A DNA stretch of 57,876 nt from Planktomarina sp. GTDB lineage: Bacteria; Pseudomonadota; Alphaproteobacteria; Rhodobacterales; Rhodobacteraceae. This document shows positions 28,418-37,068 of this stretch, in pieces; within the stretch, counting starts at the first letter, position 1; each line of letters opens with the position of its first letter. The stretch spans positions 1 to 57,876 of the forward strand of contig JAFMEA010000007.1 in NCBI GenBank assembly GCA_017856985.1, given 5' to 3'. A program made the position numbers and the translations under genes. Below the pieces are notes generated by a model. That model worked only from the letters and a program-made list of their open reading frames with translations. It made no database searches and was not told the DNA's origin.

Positions 28418-30718
28418 ATGACATTCAAACGAATTGCAGTCATCGGCGCGGGCACCATGGGATCCGGTATTGCTGGACAAATTGCCAATGCTGGCCACCG
28501 GGTTTTACTTTTAGATTTAAACAAAGATGCGACAGTTTATGCACTGGAGCGCCTCCAAAAATCCGAACCTGCTCCACTTCATCAACGTAGCAACATTGAT
28601 CTTATAGAAACTGGCACTATTGACGATGATTTTGAAAAATTAGCAGAATGCGACTGGATCGTCGAAGCTATTGTCGAACGATTAGACATCAAACGGGATC
28701 TCTACAGACGTCTTGATGCGGTCATTAGTAAAAACTGCATCGTAACTTCTAATACATCAACGATCCCAATCAAATTGCTTGTATCAGAGATGCCTCCCAA
28801 CTTTAGGGAACGGTTCGCAATCACACATTACTTCAACCCCGTCCGTTACATGCGACTTTTAGAATTGGTTCGCGGTGTAGATACACGGTCGGACGTGATA
28901 GAAAAACTTTCAGCTTTCAATGATGAAGTCCTTGGTAAAGGCGTTGTATCTTGCAATGACACCCCCGGTTTCTTAGGCAACCGCGTAGGTGTATTTGCAC
29001 TCCAAGTTGGTATGGATGAGGCCTTTAAGCAGGGTCTTAGTATTGAAGATGCTGATGCCCTAATGGGGCGTCCAATGGGTATCCCTAAAACTGGCGTCTT
29101 TGGTCTATACGACATGATTGGCGTCGATTTGATGTCAGATGTTGTAGATACCTTGGGCGACATTCTTCCAAAACAGGATGTCTTTCATGCGGTAGGTCGC
29201 TCTAACAATCCTGCTAACAGCCTAATCAACACCATGATCAAACAAGGATTTACTGGTCTAAAATCGGGCAAAGGTGGCTTCTACCGTGATGGTGATGCCA
29301 TAGATCTTGCATCGGGCAATATGCGACCACGCGCAAAAGAACTGCCCACGATGGCACAAGCGGCCGCTTTAGCACAGCAAGAAAGTCGTGAAACACTTAC
29401 TCTAATGATCACAGGCGACGGAGAACACACCCGCTTTTGTAGAAATTTTTTGGGTCGTGTCTTGTCTTATGCTGCAGCCTTGGTCCCAGAAGTAACCACT
29501 ACGCCCCAAGACATAGATGACGCCATGAAAATGGGCTTTAACTGGATCCGTGGACCGTTCGAAATGATCGACGCCCTTGGTGCAGGCACTGTAATTGAGT
29601 TAGCCCACGAAGCCGGGTGTGAAATTCCAACAGCTTTGGCTGCATCCGCAAACCTGGGCCCTTTTTACGTTGTGGAAAGCAGCGTTCTAAATGTCCGAAA
29701 CTTTGGTGAACAAACTAAGTTGAAACCGGTAAACCTGCCAACTGGCACACAACGCTTTAGTTTAACGCGCCGGACCCTCACACCGATTGCTACAAATCGC
29801 GCCGCCAGCCTCTGGTCACTACCCGGAAATTTACGACTGGTCGAATTTCACTCCAAAGCTAACGCCCTCACGGCGGAGAGCATGAAAATTGTGAAACAAG
29901 CCGCTGAGGATCATGGTGCCGGCATTCTTATTCACAATGACGCGCAACACTTTAGCGCAGGCGTTGATTTAAACCGTTTTGCTGATTTCATCGAGCGAAA
30001 AGCATGGGACGAAATGGACGGGTTTTTAAACGACTTCCAACAAGCGGTTGCAGCGTTAAAATACACACCAGTCCCAGTCATAGGCGCTCCATCAGGCCTA
30101 TCTTTGGGTGGTGGATTTGAAGTTCTTTTACACTGCGACCGCCTACTCACTCACGCAAATTCTGTCCTTGGTCTCGTTGAGTCTGGTGTCGGCGTTGTCC
30201 CAGGCGGTGGGGGCGTCAAAACTACCTACCAAAGATGGTATGAGGCATCTCTGGATCCAGAGACTGCGGCCTGGGAAACATGGATGCAAGTGGGCTATGG
30301 CAAAACTGGAGAAAGCCCAGAGCAAGCAACAAAACTGCGCTATTTCAGACCTGGCTTAGACGAAACTGTAATGAACCGAGACAAACTCATCACGCAGGCA
30401 ACAGATATACTTACACAAATGGCCGATACCTACACCCCGCCTAAATCACCAAAAATGATCTTGCCCGGCAAAGCTCTTTTATCCAAAATGGACAACTTTA
30501 TGAGTGATGGGGTCGCTAAGGGTTGGTTTAAACCACACAATAAAACCACAGCAATGGAGATCGCAACAATCGTGGTCAATACCGCCTCAGATGAAAACCT
30601 CGAAGTCAGCGAACAGAACATGTTTGATCGTGAGCGTGCCGCATTTTTAAACCTCGCAAAAACACCCGAGACGAAACTCTGGATCAACGCTATGCTATCT
30701 GGTGAAGAAATTGAGTAA
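28418..30718 (+). CDS. 3-hydroxyacyl-CoA dehydrogenase / enoyl-CoA hydratase family protein
   Basis: This 766-residue bifunctional beta-oxidation type protein has the order reversed from FadB. The NAD-binding 3-hydroxyacyl-CoA dehydrogenase part comes first (AVIGAGTMGSGIAGQIA at residues 7-23, catalytic His in 'ITHYFNPVRYMRLLELV', NDTPGFLGNRV). A crotonase-like part follows from about residue 480, with oxyanion segments 'FSAGVDLNRF' and 'GAPSGLSLGGGFE' and then 'GLVESGVGVVPGGGG'. This order is common in alphaproteobacteria. No acyl-CoA dehydrogenase, ligase or thiolase accompanies it; instead it follows a sulfhydrylase and a hydrolase, so the substrate is unknown. Confidence 0.9.
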   Translation: MTFKRIAVIGAGTMGSGIAGQIANAGHRVLLLDLNKDATVYALERLQKSEPAPLHQRSNIDLIETGTIDDDFEKLAECDWIVEAIVERLDIKRDLYRRLDAVISKNCIVTSNTSTIPIKLLVSEMPPNFRERFAITHYFNPVRYMRLLELVRGVDTRSDVIEKLSAFNDEVLGKGVVSCNDTPGFLGNRVGVFALQVGMDEAFKQGLSIEDADALMGRPMGIPKTGVFGLYDMIGVDLMSDVVDTLGDILPKQDVFHAVGRSNNPANSLINTMIKQGFTGLKSGKGGFYRDGDAIDLASGNMRPRAKELPTMAQAAALAQQESRETLTLMITGDGEHTRFCRNFLGRVLSYAAALVPEVTTTPQDIDDAMKMGFNWIRGPFEMIDALGAGTVIELAHEAGCEIPTALAASANLGPFYVVESSVLNVRNFGEQTKLKPVNLPTGTQRFSLTRRTLTPIATNRAASLWSLPGNLRLVEFHSKANALTAESMKIVKQAAEDHGAGILIHNDAQHFSAGVDLNRFADFIERKAWDEMDGFLNDFQQAVAALKYTPVPVIGAPSGLSLGGGFEVLLHCDRLLTHANSVLGLVESGVGVVPGGGGVKTTYQRWYEASLDPETAAWETWMQVGYGKTGESPEQATKLRYFRPGLDETVMNRDKLITQATDILTQMADTYTPPKSPKMILPGKALLSKMDNFMSDGVAKGWFKPHNKTTAMEIATIVVNTASDENLEVSEQNMFDRERAAFLNLAKTPETKLWINAMLSGEEIE

Positions 30719-30770
30719 ATATTTAAAAACTATTTTTATGTAAATATATACCTACCTGTTTAAATATAAT

Positions 30771-30821
30771 TTGGCCTTATATAGACTACAAAACTGGCCC
30801 TATTTTTAAAACTGGAATTCT
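30771..30821 (+). promoter_or_regulatory. Candidate TauR-binding triplet upstream of tpa
   Basis: Three boxes on the tpa strand, TTGGCCTTAT (30771), CTGGCCCTAT (30794) and CTGGAATTCT (30812), start 23 and 18 bases apart. The centre box ends 81 bases before the tpa ATG. This matches the triplet before xsc in spacing and position, and the centre boxes of the two differ only in the last base. MocR-family regulators typically bind such direct repeats. The assignment to TauR is inferred from the adjacent tauR gene. Confidence 0.6.
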
Positions 30822-30883
30822 GCGCTCTTATGTTGAAAGATATCAACTAAGAATCTGCCTAATCACATAAAGGAATTTGTTAC

Positions 30884-32272
30884 ATGGACGGTACTTTACC
30901 AAATGACCTAAGTGAAGTTGTAGCTAACGATAAGGCTCATGTTTGGCATCACCTTATACAAAATAAAATATTTGAAACAGTGGACCCCAACATTATTGTG
31001 GAAGGCAAAGGTTTGCGCGTTTGGAACCAAGCTGGAAAAGAGCACATAGATGCGGTTTCTGGTGGCGTTTGGACAGTAAATGTTGGTTACGGACGAGAAA
31101 GTATGGCAGATGCGGTGCGTGATCAGTTAGTCAAAATGAATTATTTTGCAGGCGCAGCGGGTTCTATTCCAGCAGCTAACTTTGCAAAACGTCTCATTGA
31201 AAAAATGCCTGGTATGAGCCGCGTTTACTTCTCAAACTCTGGGTCTGAAGCTAATGAAAAAGGTTTCAAAATGATCCGCCAAATTGCCCACAAGAAGTAT
31301 GGTGGCAAAAAAAACAAGATCCTGTTCAGAGAACGAGATTATCACGGCACCACTATTGCGACTATGGCCGCCGGTGGTCACCATCAACGCAACGCGCAAT
31401 ATGGTCCATTTCCAGAAGGTTTCGTCTCTGTTCCACATTGTCTTGAATATCGTGAACCGCTTCAGGATAATTTAGGACAGGGCGAAACTTATGCTCTAAG
31501 GGCCGCCAATGCGATAGAAGACGTAATTCTACGAGAAGGCCCAGACACTGTTGGAGGTTTAATTTTAGAACCCATTACCGCCGGCGGTGGCGTAATTGTC
31601 CCACCTGACGGATACTGGGAACGAGTTCAAGAAATCTGCAAAAAATATAATGTACTTTTAATGATTGATGAAGTGGTTTGCGGTTTGGGTCGTACTGGTA
31701 CTTGGTTTGGATATCAGCATTACAATATTCAGCCAGATATTGTAACCATGGCTAAAGGCGTAGCGTCTGGGTATGCCGCTATTTCATTGACGGTAACCAC
31801 AGAAGAAATTTTTGACCTATTCAAAGATACTTCTGACGAACTTAGCTATTTCCGAGATATCTCAACCTTTGGCGGGTGTACTGCGGGGCCAGCGGCCGCA
31901 CTCGAAAACATGCGGATCATAGAAGATGAAAATCTACTGGAAAACTGCATTGAACGCGGCAAACAATTAATGGGAAATCTCCACTCATTGGCCGAACGAC
32001 ATGAGTGCATTGGCGATGTTCGTGGTAAGGGCCTATTTTGTGGTGCAGAGTTAGTGGCTAACCGCGAAACACGCGAGCCAGCAGAAGAAAGTAAAGTTGC
32101 TGCAGTCGTGAAAGACTGTATGGCTCAGGGCGTAATCATTGGCGCGACCAACCGGTCCTTTCCAGGGTTTAACAACACATTATGTCTTTCACCGGCACTC
32201 ATTTGTACCCATGAAGATATCGATCTTATTACTGATGCAATTGACCAAGCACTCACTAGAGTATTTGGATAA
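30884..32272 (+). CDS. tpa: Taurine-pyruvate aminotransferase
   Basis: Tpa is a class III PLP aminotransferase of 462 residues that moves the amino group of taurine to pyruvate, giving sulfoacetaldehyde and alanine. Conserved parts are 'YFSNSGSEANEKGFKMIRQI' (PLP phosphate binding), 'RDYHGTTIATMAAGG', 'LMIDEVVCGLGRTG' (Asp on the pyridine ring) and 'VTMAKGVASGYAAISLT' (Schiff-base Lys). The following tauR gene and the xsc-pta operon support Tpa over beta-alanine or omega-amino acid transaminases, which share the fold. It ends 21 bases before a strong terminator. Confidence 0.93.
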   Translation: MDGTLPNDLSEVVANDKAHVWHHLIQNKIFETVDPNIIVEGKGLRVWNQAGKEHIDAVSGGVWTVNVGYGRESMADAVRDQLVKMNYFAGAAGSIPAANFAKRLIEKMPGMSRVYFSNSGSEANEKGFKMIRQIAHKKYGGKKNKILFRERDYHGTTIATMAAGGHHQRNAQYGPFPEGFVSVPHCLEYREPLQDNLGQGETYALRAANAIEDVILREGPDTVGGLILEPITAGGGVIVPPDGYWERVQEICKKYNVLLMIDEVVCGLGRTGTWFGYQHYNIQPDIVTMAKGVASGYAAISLTVTTEEIFDLFKDTSDELSYFRDISTFGGCTAGPAAALENMRIIEDENLLENCIERGKQLMGNLHSLAERHECIGDVRGKGLFCGAELVANRETREPAEESKVAAVVKDCMAQGVIIGATNRSFPGFNNTLCLSPALICTHEDIDLITDAIDQALTRVFG

Positions 32273-32293
32273 AGTCTAATAGTTTGTTGTTTT

Positions 32294-32325
32294 AAAAGGC
32301 AGGGTAAACGCCCTGCCTTTTTTTT
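32294..32325 (+). terminator. Rho-independent terminator after tpa
   Basis: A perfect 10-base stem, AAAGGCAGGG (32295-32304) against CCCTGCCTTT (32311-32320), closes a 6-base loop TAAACG and runs straight into a T tract to 32325. It ends the tpa transcript, so tauR needs its own promoter in the 110 bases that follow. Confidence 0.93.
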
Positions 32326-32401
32326 AGAAGTAAGTTAAAACACCTATTTGGATCTGACTAAATAGAATTCTCAATGGACAATTACTCCCAATAAGTCGTA
32401 A

Positions 32402-32411
32402 ATAAGGCCAG
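32402..32411 (-). promoter_or_regulatory. TauR-like box before tauR
   Basis: ATAAGGCCAG is the exact complement of CTGGCCTTAT, the box type seen before tpa (TTGGCCTTAT, CTGGCCCTAT). It lies 24 bases before the tauR ATG, over the likely transcription start or leader, a position that would fit autorepression. A weaker TTGGGAGTAA-like copy starts 20 bases away at 32391. It is a short motif, so chance occurrence is possible. Confidence 0.45.
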
Positions 32412-32435
32412 TTGAGATGGGGGTATCAGTCCAAA

Positions 32436-33893
32436 ATGGCTATTCCAAAAGAAACTTTTTTTTTAATGCCCAATGCGGAAGGGACATTACAAAATCAAAT
32501 TCAGCAACTGGTCGCCGAAGCAATTTTAAGTGGACGATTTAGACCAAATGAAAAGATGCCCTCAAGTAGAAAGTTAGCAAAGCATCTATCTGTTAGTAGG
32601 ATTACTGTAACTTTAGCATATACCGAACTCTTAGCAGATGATTACCTAACTAGCCGCGGCCGCAGTGGTTATTATATTAGTGAAAATGCTCCTCAACCTC
32701 CTAAATTCCCCATCAAGCCGCGAGAAGACAAAGTAGATTGGACCCGGGCCATCGGGCAAAAGTTTTCTGGTGGTGTTTCACTCGTTAAGCCTCAGGATTG
32801 GGGTAAATACAAATATCCGTTCATTTATGGCCAGGCTGATGAAACACTATTTGACCGTTCTAATTGGAGGCTTTGCGCCCTTCAGGCTTTGGGTTCCAAA
32901 GACTATGACGCCCTAACATCTGATTATTTTGATCGCGACGATCCAAAACTAGTAGAATTTATATTGCGCCACACCCTTCCTCGTCGTGGAATAAAAGCCG
33001 ATCCAGACGAAGTCTTAGTCACAATGGGTGCCCAGAATGCGCTCTGGCTTTCAGCAAATGTTTTACTCAATCAAAGACGCACAGCTGCTTTAGAAAATCC
33101 ATGTTATCCATCATTACGGGATATACTTACACAATCACGCTGCCAAATTGCGTCGGTTGAAGTAGATTCTTCAGGTCTACCACCTGAGAAACTTCCTGCC
33201 GACGTTGACGTTGTGTTTACCACACCTTCTCATCAGTGCCCAACAGCAACAACTATGCCTTTAGATCGCAGGCAGGCACTTCTGAAGCGGGCATCTGATA
33301 ATGATTTTGTTATTGTTGAGGATGATTATGAGTTTGAAATGTCTTTTCTAAAAGCACCCTCGCCAGCGCTGAAGTCTCTCGATCAAGAAGGCCGTGTAAT
33401 TTACATTGGAAGTTTTTCTAAATCTCTTTTTCCCGGTTTACGACTTGGCTATCTTGTTGGTTCAAAACATTTTATCCGTGAAGCACGTGCACTCCGATCA
33501 ACTGTACTGCGGCATCCACCTGGCCACATTCAACGCACTGCAGCCTATTTTCTGTCGCTTGGACATTACGATGCATTAATACGCAGAATGGCAAATGCAT
33601 TTCATGAGCGTAGACAAGCGATGGAAGTAGCATTTCAGCAAAATGGCCTCACTGTTGCAGGCCAAGGTGCATTCGGTGGTAGTTCGTTTTGGATGCGCGC
33701 ATCAGAAGGAGTTGATACAAAATTTGTGGCGGCACGCCTGCTAGAGAAAGGTGTATTAATTGAACCTGGTCGAGCATTTTTTATAAACGAGCAAGCACCA
33801 AAAAATTATTATAGATTGGCATATAGCTCTTTGCCAGTTTCTAAAATTGCTGATGGAGTCGCTTTGGTTGCCAACGAAATGAACGGGCATTAG
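32436..33893 (+). CDS. tauR: TauR, MocR/GntR-type regulator of taurine catabolism
   Basis: TauR activates taurine genes in Rhodobacter capsulatus and relatives; it is a GntR winged helix fused to an aminotransferase-like PLP domain. About 485 residues follow ATG 32436; an in-frame TTG at 32412 is the alternative, and no strong ribosome binding site decides. The helix-turn-helix is 'SSRKLAKHLSVSRITVTLAY', then the wing 'LTSRGRSGYYISE'. The C-terminal part has 'VEDDYEFEMSF' and the PLP-Lys motif 'GSFSKSLFPGLRLGYL'. The N-terminal 'FFL.PNAEGTLQNQIQQ' is typical of TauR. Position after tpa supports the name. Confidence 0.92.
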   Translation: MAIPKETFFLMPNAEGTLQNQIQQLVAEAILSGRFRPNEKMPSSRKLAKHLSVSRITVTLAYTELLADDYLTSRGRSGYYISENAPQPPKFPIKPREDKVDWTRAIGQKFSGGVSLVKPQDWGKYKYPFIYGQADETLFDRSNWRLCALQALGSKDYDALTSDYFDRDDPKLVEFILRHTLPRRGIKADPDEVLVTMGAQNALWLSANVLLNQRRTAALENPCYPSLRDILTQSRCQIASVEVDSSGLPPEKLPADVDVVFTTPSHQCPTATTMPLDRRQALLKRASDNDFVIVEDDYEFEMSFLKAPSPALKSLDQEGRVIYIGSFSKSLFPGLRLGYLVGSKHFIREARALRSTVLRHPPGHIQRTAAYFLSLGHYDALIRRMANAFHERRQAMEVAFQQNGLTVAGQGAFGGSSFWMRASEGVDTKFVAARLLEKGVLIEPGRAFFINEQAPKNYYRLAYSSLPVSKIADGVALVANEMNGH

Positions 33894-33944
33894 CTTCAAA
33901 ATTTAGAAATTTTATTTCGTATCAAAAAAATTAAATTTATACTC

Positions 33945-35732
33945 TTAGTGATTGTCCCGTGGCATGTATTTACGCGCAATGTCTTTGTATTCATCGGCTC
34001 CATCAAGAATCATACCCTCTGAAAACGGTTGTACTTTTTCTCGAAAAATTTCTTGCCAAGGGGTTTGGCTTTCCGGCGCAAAAGGTCGCGGACCAAGGGC
34101 GGATTGGCGGCGCTCCAGTTCTACAAGATCCACCAACATATCCGCAGTGCAGGCATTTAAATCAATCCTAATAATATCGCCGTTTTTAACCAAGGCCAAC
34201 CCACCTCCATCTGCAGCCTCAGGTGATGCATTCAATATTGACGGGGATCCAGACGTACCTGACTGTCGGCCATCACCTAAACAAGGCAATGAAGTGATCC
34301 CTTGCTTTATCAAATAGGAGGGAGGGCGCATGTTCACTACCTCTGCCCCACCAGGATATCCAATGGGCCCAGCACCCCGCATTATTAATACACAATTGGC
34401 ATCAATATTAAGGCTGGGGTCATCAATCTGATTGTGGAAGTCTTCGGGTCCATCAAACACAACTGCACGGCCCTCAAAGGCATTCAGGCTCGTGGGGTTA
34501 GATAGATAGCGTTGGCGAAATTCAGCTGAAATGACAGATGTTTTCATGATAGCACTTTCAAACAAATTGCCTTTAAGGTTGATAAATCCCGCAGATTTCA
34601 TCATCGGTGCAGTCACTTTTTTAATAACATCAGTATTTGTGCTAAATAGATCCTTACAGTTTTCAGAGATGGATTGGCCGTTGACTGTTAGAGCATTGGG
34701 ATGGGGCAGCAGGCCTGCCGCTAACAATTCTCCCACTACTGCTGGAACGCCACCCGCGCGGTGATAATCTTCTCCTAGGTATTCACCAGCAGGCTGCAAG
34801 TTCACTAACAATGGAATATCGTGGCCAAGGTTTTGCCAGTCATCATTGTTCAAAGTCACGCCCAAATGTTTGGCGATTCCATTAAGGTGGATAGGCGCAT
34901 TGGTCGAGCCTCCAATTGCAGAGTTGATTACAATCGCATTTTCGAAAGCTTCACGGGTCATGATGCTGTCAGGACGCAGATCTTCACTCACCATATTGAC
35001 TATACGCAAACCAGTTTCGTAGCTTATTTGACCCCGCTCACGATACGGGGCGGGAATAGAAGCGGCGCCCGGCAACTGCATGCCTAAACCTTCAGCGAGA
35101 GAGTTCATGGTGGTAGCTGTACCCATGGTATTGCAATATCCCACTGACGGCGCAGAAGAGGCCACCATCTCCATGAAGCCGTCATCATCGATCTCACCTG
35201 CGGCCTGCATTTCCCTAGCTTTCCAAACAATGGAGCCAGATCCGGCACGCTTACCCTGAAACCAACCATTGAGCATTGGACCAACAGATAAAGCGATAGC
35301 GGGTATGTTTACTGTAGCTGCTGCCATCAGCAAGGCAGGGGTGGTTTTATCACAACCAATATTGAGCACCACACCGTCAATAGGGTAGCCAAAAAGAGTT
35401 TCTACTAATGACAGGTAGGCTAAATTTCGATCCAACATAGCCGTGGGGCGTTTCCCAGTTTCTTGGATCGGATGTACCGGAATCTCTATCACTGTTCCAC
35501 CTGCAGCAATCACTCCATCGCGTACCCGTTTTGTCAGTTCGATATGATGACGATTACAAGGGCTAAGATCGCTACCCGTCTGAGCGATTCCAATGATCGG
35601 CTTTCCAGATTGAAGCTCTTGTCGTGTCAGTCCATAATTCAGATAACGCTCAAGGTACAAAGCTGTCATTTCTTGGTTGTCCGGGTTATTAAACCACTTC
35701 TGGGACCGCAATTTTATTTTATTATTTAACAA
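33945..35732 (-). CDS. IlvD/Edd family sugar-acid dehydratase (xylonate/galactonate type)
   Basis: This is an iron-sulfur dehydratase of 595 residues that removes water from an aldonic acid to give a 2-keto-3-deoxy acid. Cluster cysteines are at residues 59 (SDLSPCN), 127 (NIGCDKTTP) and 200 ([10 protein letters not shown]). The protein closely resembles from memory the D-xylonate dehydratase XylD of Caulobacter, for example in '[15 protein letters not shown]' and '[13 protein letters not shown]'. Here the KDGal kinase and KDPGal aldolase of the facing operon point to D-galactonate as the physiological substrate, since no enolase-type DgoD is present. It ends the leftward iclR-ATPase-relic-dehydratase unit. 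Xylonate, arabinonate or gluconate remain possible. Confidence 0.85.
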   Translation of the reverse strand: MLNNKIKLRSQKWFNNPDNQEMTALYLERYLNYGLTRQELQSGKPIIGIAQTGSDLSPCNRHHIELTKRVRDGVIAAGGTVIEIPVHPIQETGKRPTAMLDRNLAYLSLVETLFGYPIDGVVLNIGCDKTTPALLMAAATVNIPAIALSVGPMLNGWFQGKRAGSGSIVWKAREMQAAGEIDDDGFMEMVASSAPSVGYCNTMGTATTMNSLAEGLGMQLPGAASIPAPYRERGQISYETGLRIVNMVSEDLRPDSIMTREAFENAIVINSAIGGSTNAPIHLNGIAKHLGVTLNNDDWQNLGHDIPLLVNLQPAGEYLGEDYHRAGGVPAVVGELLAAGLLPHPNALTVNGQSISENCKDLFSTNTDVIKKVTAPMMKSAGFINLKGNLFESAIMKTSVISAEFRQRYLSNPTSLNAFEGRAVVFDGPEDFHNQIDDPSLNIDANCVLIMRGAGPIGYPGGAEVVNMRPPSYLIKQGITSLPCLGDGRQSGTSGSPSILNASPEAADGGGLALVKNGDIIRIDLNACTADMLVDLVELERRQSALGPRPFAPESQTPWQEIFREKVQPFSEGMILDGADEYKDIARKYMPRDNH

Positions 35733-35744
35733 GATTTCAGCCCT

Positions 35745-35936
35745 TTAAATATTAATTAATTTTTCTTTATAACAGCTCAACCAACCACCATCGATTACCT
35801 GCACAGTGACACGGTGGTAAATGTACTTTCGCCTGCCCCAAAGTAAACTGCAAGCACTGCTATTTCTTCTGGAGGGCCAATATGACAAGTGCCTTGCTGC
35901 GGTTACCAATGCGTGTTTTCCGGAACATCGCGCCAT
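35745..35936 (-). pseudogene. Decayed short-chain dehydrogenase gene (internal deletion plus frameshift)
   Basis: The reading starts with ATG 35936 behind an intact GGAAGGA site and gives MARCSGKHALVTAA, the start of an SDR Rossmann fold. It then jumps to an SDR C terminus in another frame, GPPEEIAVLAVYFGAGEST followed by FTT. After a missing base near 35812 it returns to the first frame with TVQVIDGGW. Restoring one G gives the usual 'TTGVTVQVIDGGW' ending. About 180 central codons are gone, including the catalytic Tyr/Lys. The two remaining ends most resemble the DHRS6 / 2-keto-3-deoxy-L-fuconate dehydrogenase type. A 68-residue reading frame survives through the join but would not make an enzyme. 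Confidence 0.8.
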
Positions 35937-35990
35937 TAGTAATCCTTCCAACTATCACAAAGTCTAGCTGTGTTTGAGCTGGTACTATCT

Positions 35991-37049
35991 CTAACGAATG
36001 CGCGCCTCAGTGTTAGCATCAAAGAGGCGGGCGGAAGCGGCATTTACTTTTATGCCAACCTTAGCCCCAGCCTGAGAGCGTAGATCCCCGCGCTCCTCAA
36101 CTACGATTTTTTCACCAGTTACTCCTATTAAGTGTACATATGATACGCCTCCAAGGCTTTCAGTCATCTCAATGCTGTGCGTGTTGCCTTCAGGATTTAT
36201 TATTAAATGCTCTGGTCGCAGGCCAAGTTCAACAACCGCACCCTCTTCAGGTAGATTTACGGCCATTTTGACTGAAGTCTGTAAATCTGGAACTTCAATT
36301 TTGCCTTGTTTTACCCGGCCACTCAAAAAGTTCATCGCCGGACTCCCAATGAATCCTGCCACAAATTTATTGTTGGGGTCGCGATAGATATCCATAGGTG
36401 CACCGACCTGTTCTATTACCCCTCCCCTCAACACCACAATTTTATCTGCCAAGGTCATTGCTTCAACCTGATCATGGGTGACATAGATCATTGTTGCACC
36501 AATTTCTTTATGCAAACGTGCGATTTCGACACGCATTTCCACTCGTAGTTCAGCATCCAAATTGGACAAAGGTTCATCAAACAAAAACACCTCCGGCCCA
36601 CGCACAATAGCGCGACCAATGGATACTCGTTGACGCTGCCCCCCAGATAAGGCTGCCGGCTTACGTTTGAGATAGTCATCCAATTTCAAAATACGACTTG
36701 CTTCTGCAACTTTCTTGGTAATTTCAGCCTTTGGGTAACCATTCATACGAAGGCCAAACCCCATGTTTTCTTGGACAGTCATATGTGGATAAAGGGCATA
36801 CGTTTGAAATACCATAGCCACCCCACGCCTGGCTGGATCTTCGCGGGTTACATCGCGATCTCCAATAGAAATGGTGCCCCCTGTCGTCTCCTCTAAGCCC
36901 GCCACCATCCGCAGCAGTGTCGACTTTCCACAACCTGAAGGTCCCACAAAGACACAGAACTCTCCCTCTTGAATATCAAGATTGATTCCATGGATCACCC
37001 GGACATCACCGTAGTTCTTTTCAAGATTTGAGAGTATTACAGCAGACAT
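35991..37049 (-). CDS. Sugar ABC transporter ATP-binding protein (UgpC/MalK type)
   Basis: This 352-residue ATPase of the CUT1 family has Walker A GPSGCGKST, signature LSGGQRQRV, Walker B 'VFLFDEPLSNLD', and a C-terminal TOBE/OB regulatory region from about residue 235. It should energise the importer whose binding protein and two permeases lie on the opposite strand at 38050-41263. It lies 19 bases downstream of iclR and upstream of the SDR relic and dehydratase on one strand. ATPases of this type can be shared between several sugar importers. Confidence 0.93.
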   Translation of the reverse strand: MSAVILSNLEKNYGDVRVIHGINLDIQEGEFCVFVGPSGCGKSTLLRMVAGLEETTGGTISIGDRDVTREDPARRGVAMVFQTYALYPHMTVQENMGFGLRMNGYPKAEITKKVAEASRILKLDDYLKRKPAALSGGQRQRVSIGRAIVRGPEVFLFDEPLSNLDAELRVEMRVEIARLHKEIGATMIYVTHDQVEAMTLADKIVVLRGGVIEQVGAPMDIYRDPNNKFVAGFIGSPAMNFLSGRVKQGKIEVPDLQTSVKMAVNLPEEGAVVELGLRPEHLIINPEGNTHSIEMTESLGGVSYVHLIGVTGEKIVVEERGDLRSQAGAKVGIKVNAASARLFDANTEARIR

Positions 37050-37068
37050 TTAAATAGTTCTCCCATCA

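Noticed and set aside
33898-33913. AAAATTT-AG-AAATTTT palindrome between tauR and the dehydratase gene.
   Set aside because: The loop would be two bases and the stem all AT; it is probably just AT-rich spacer.
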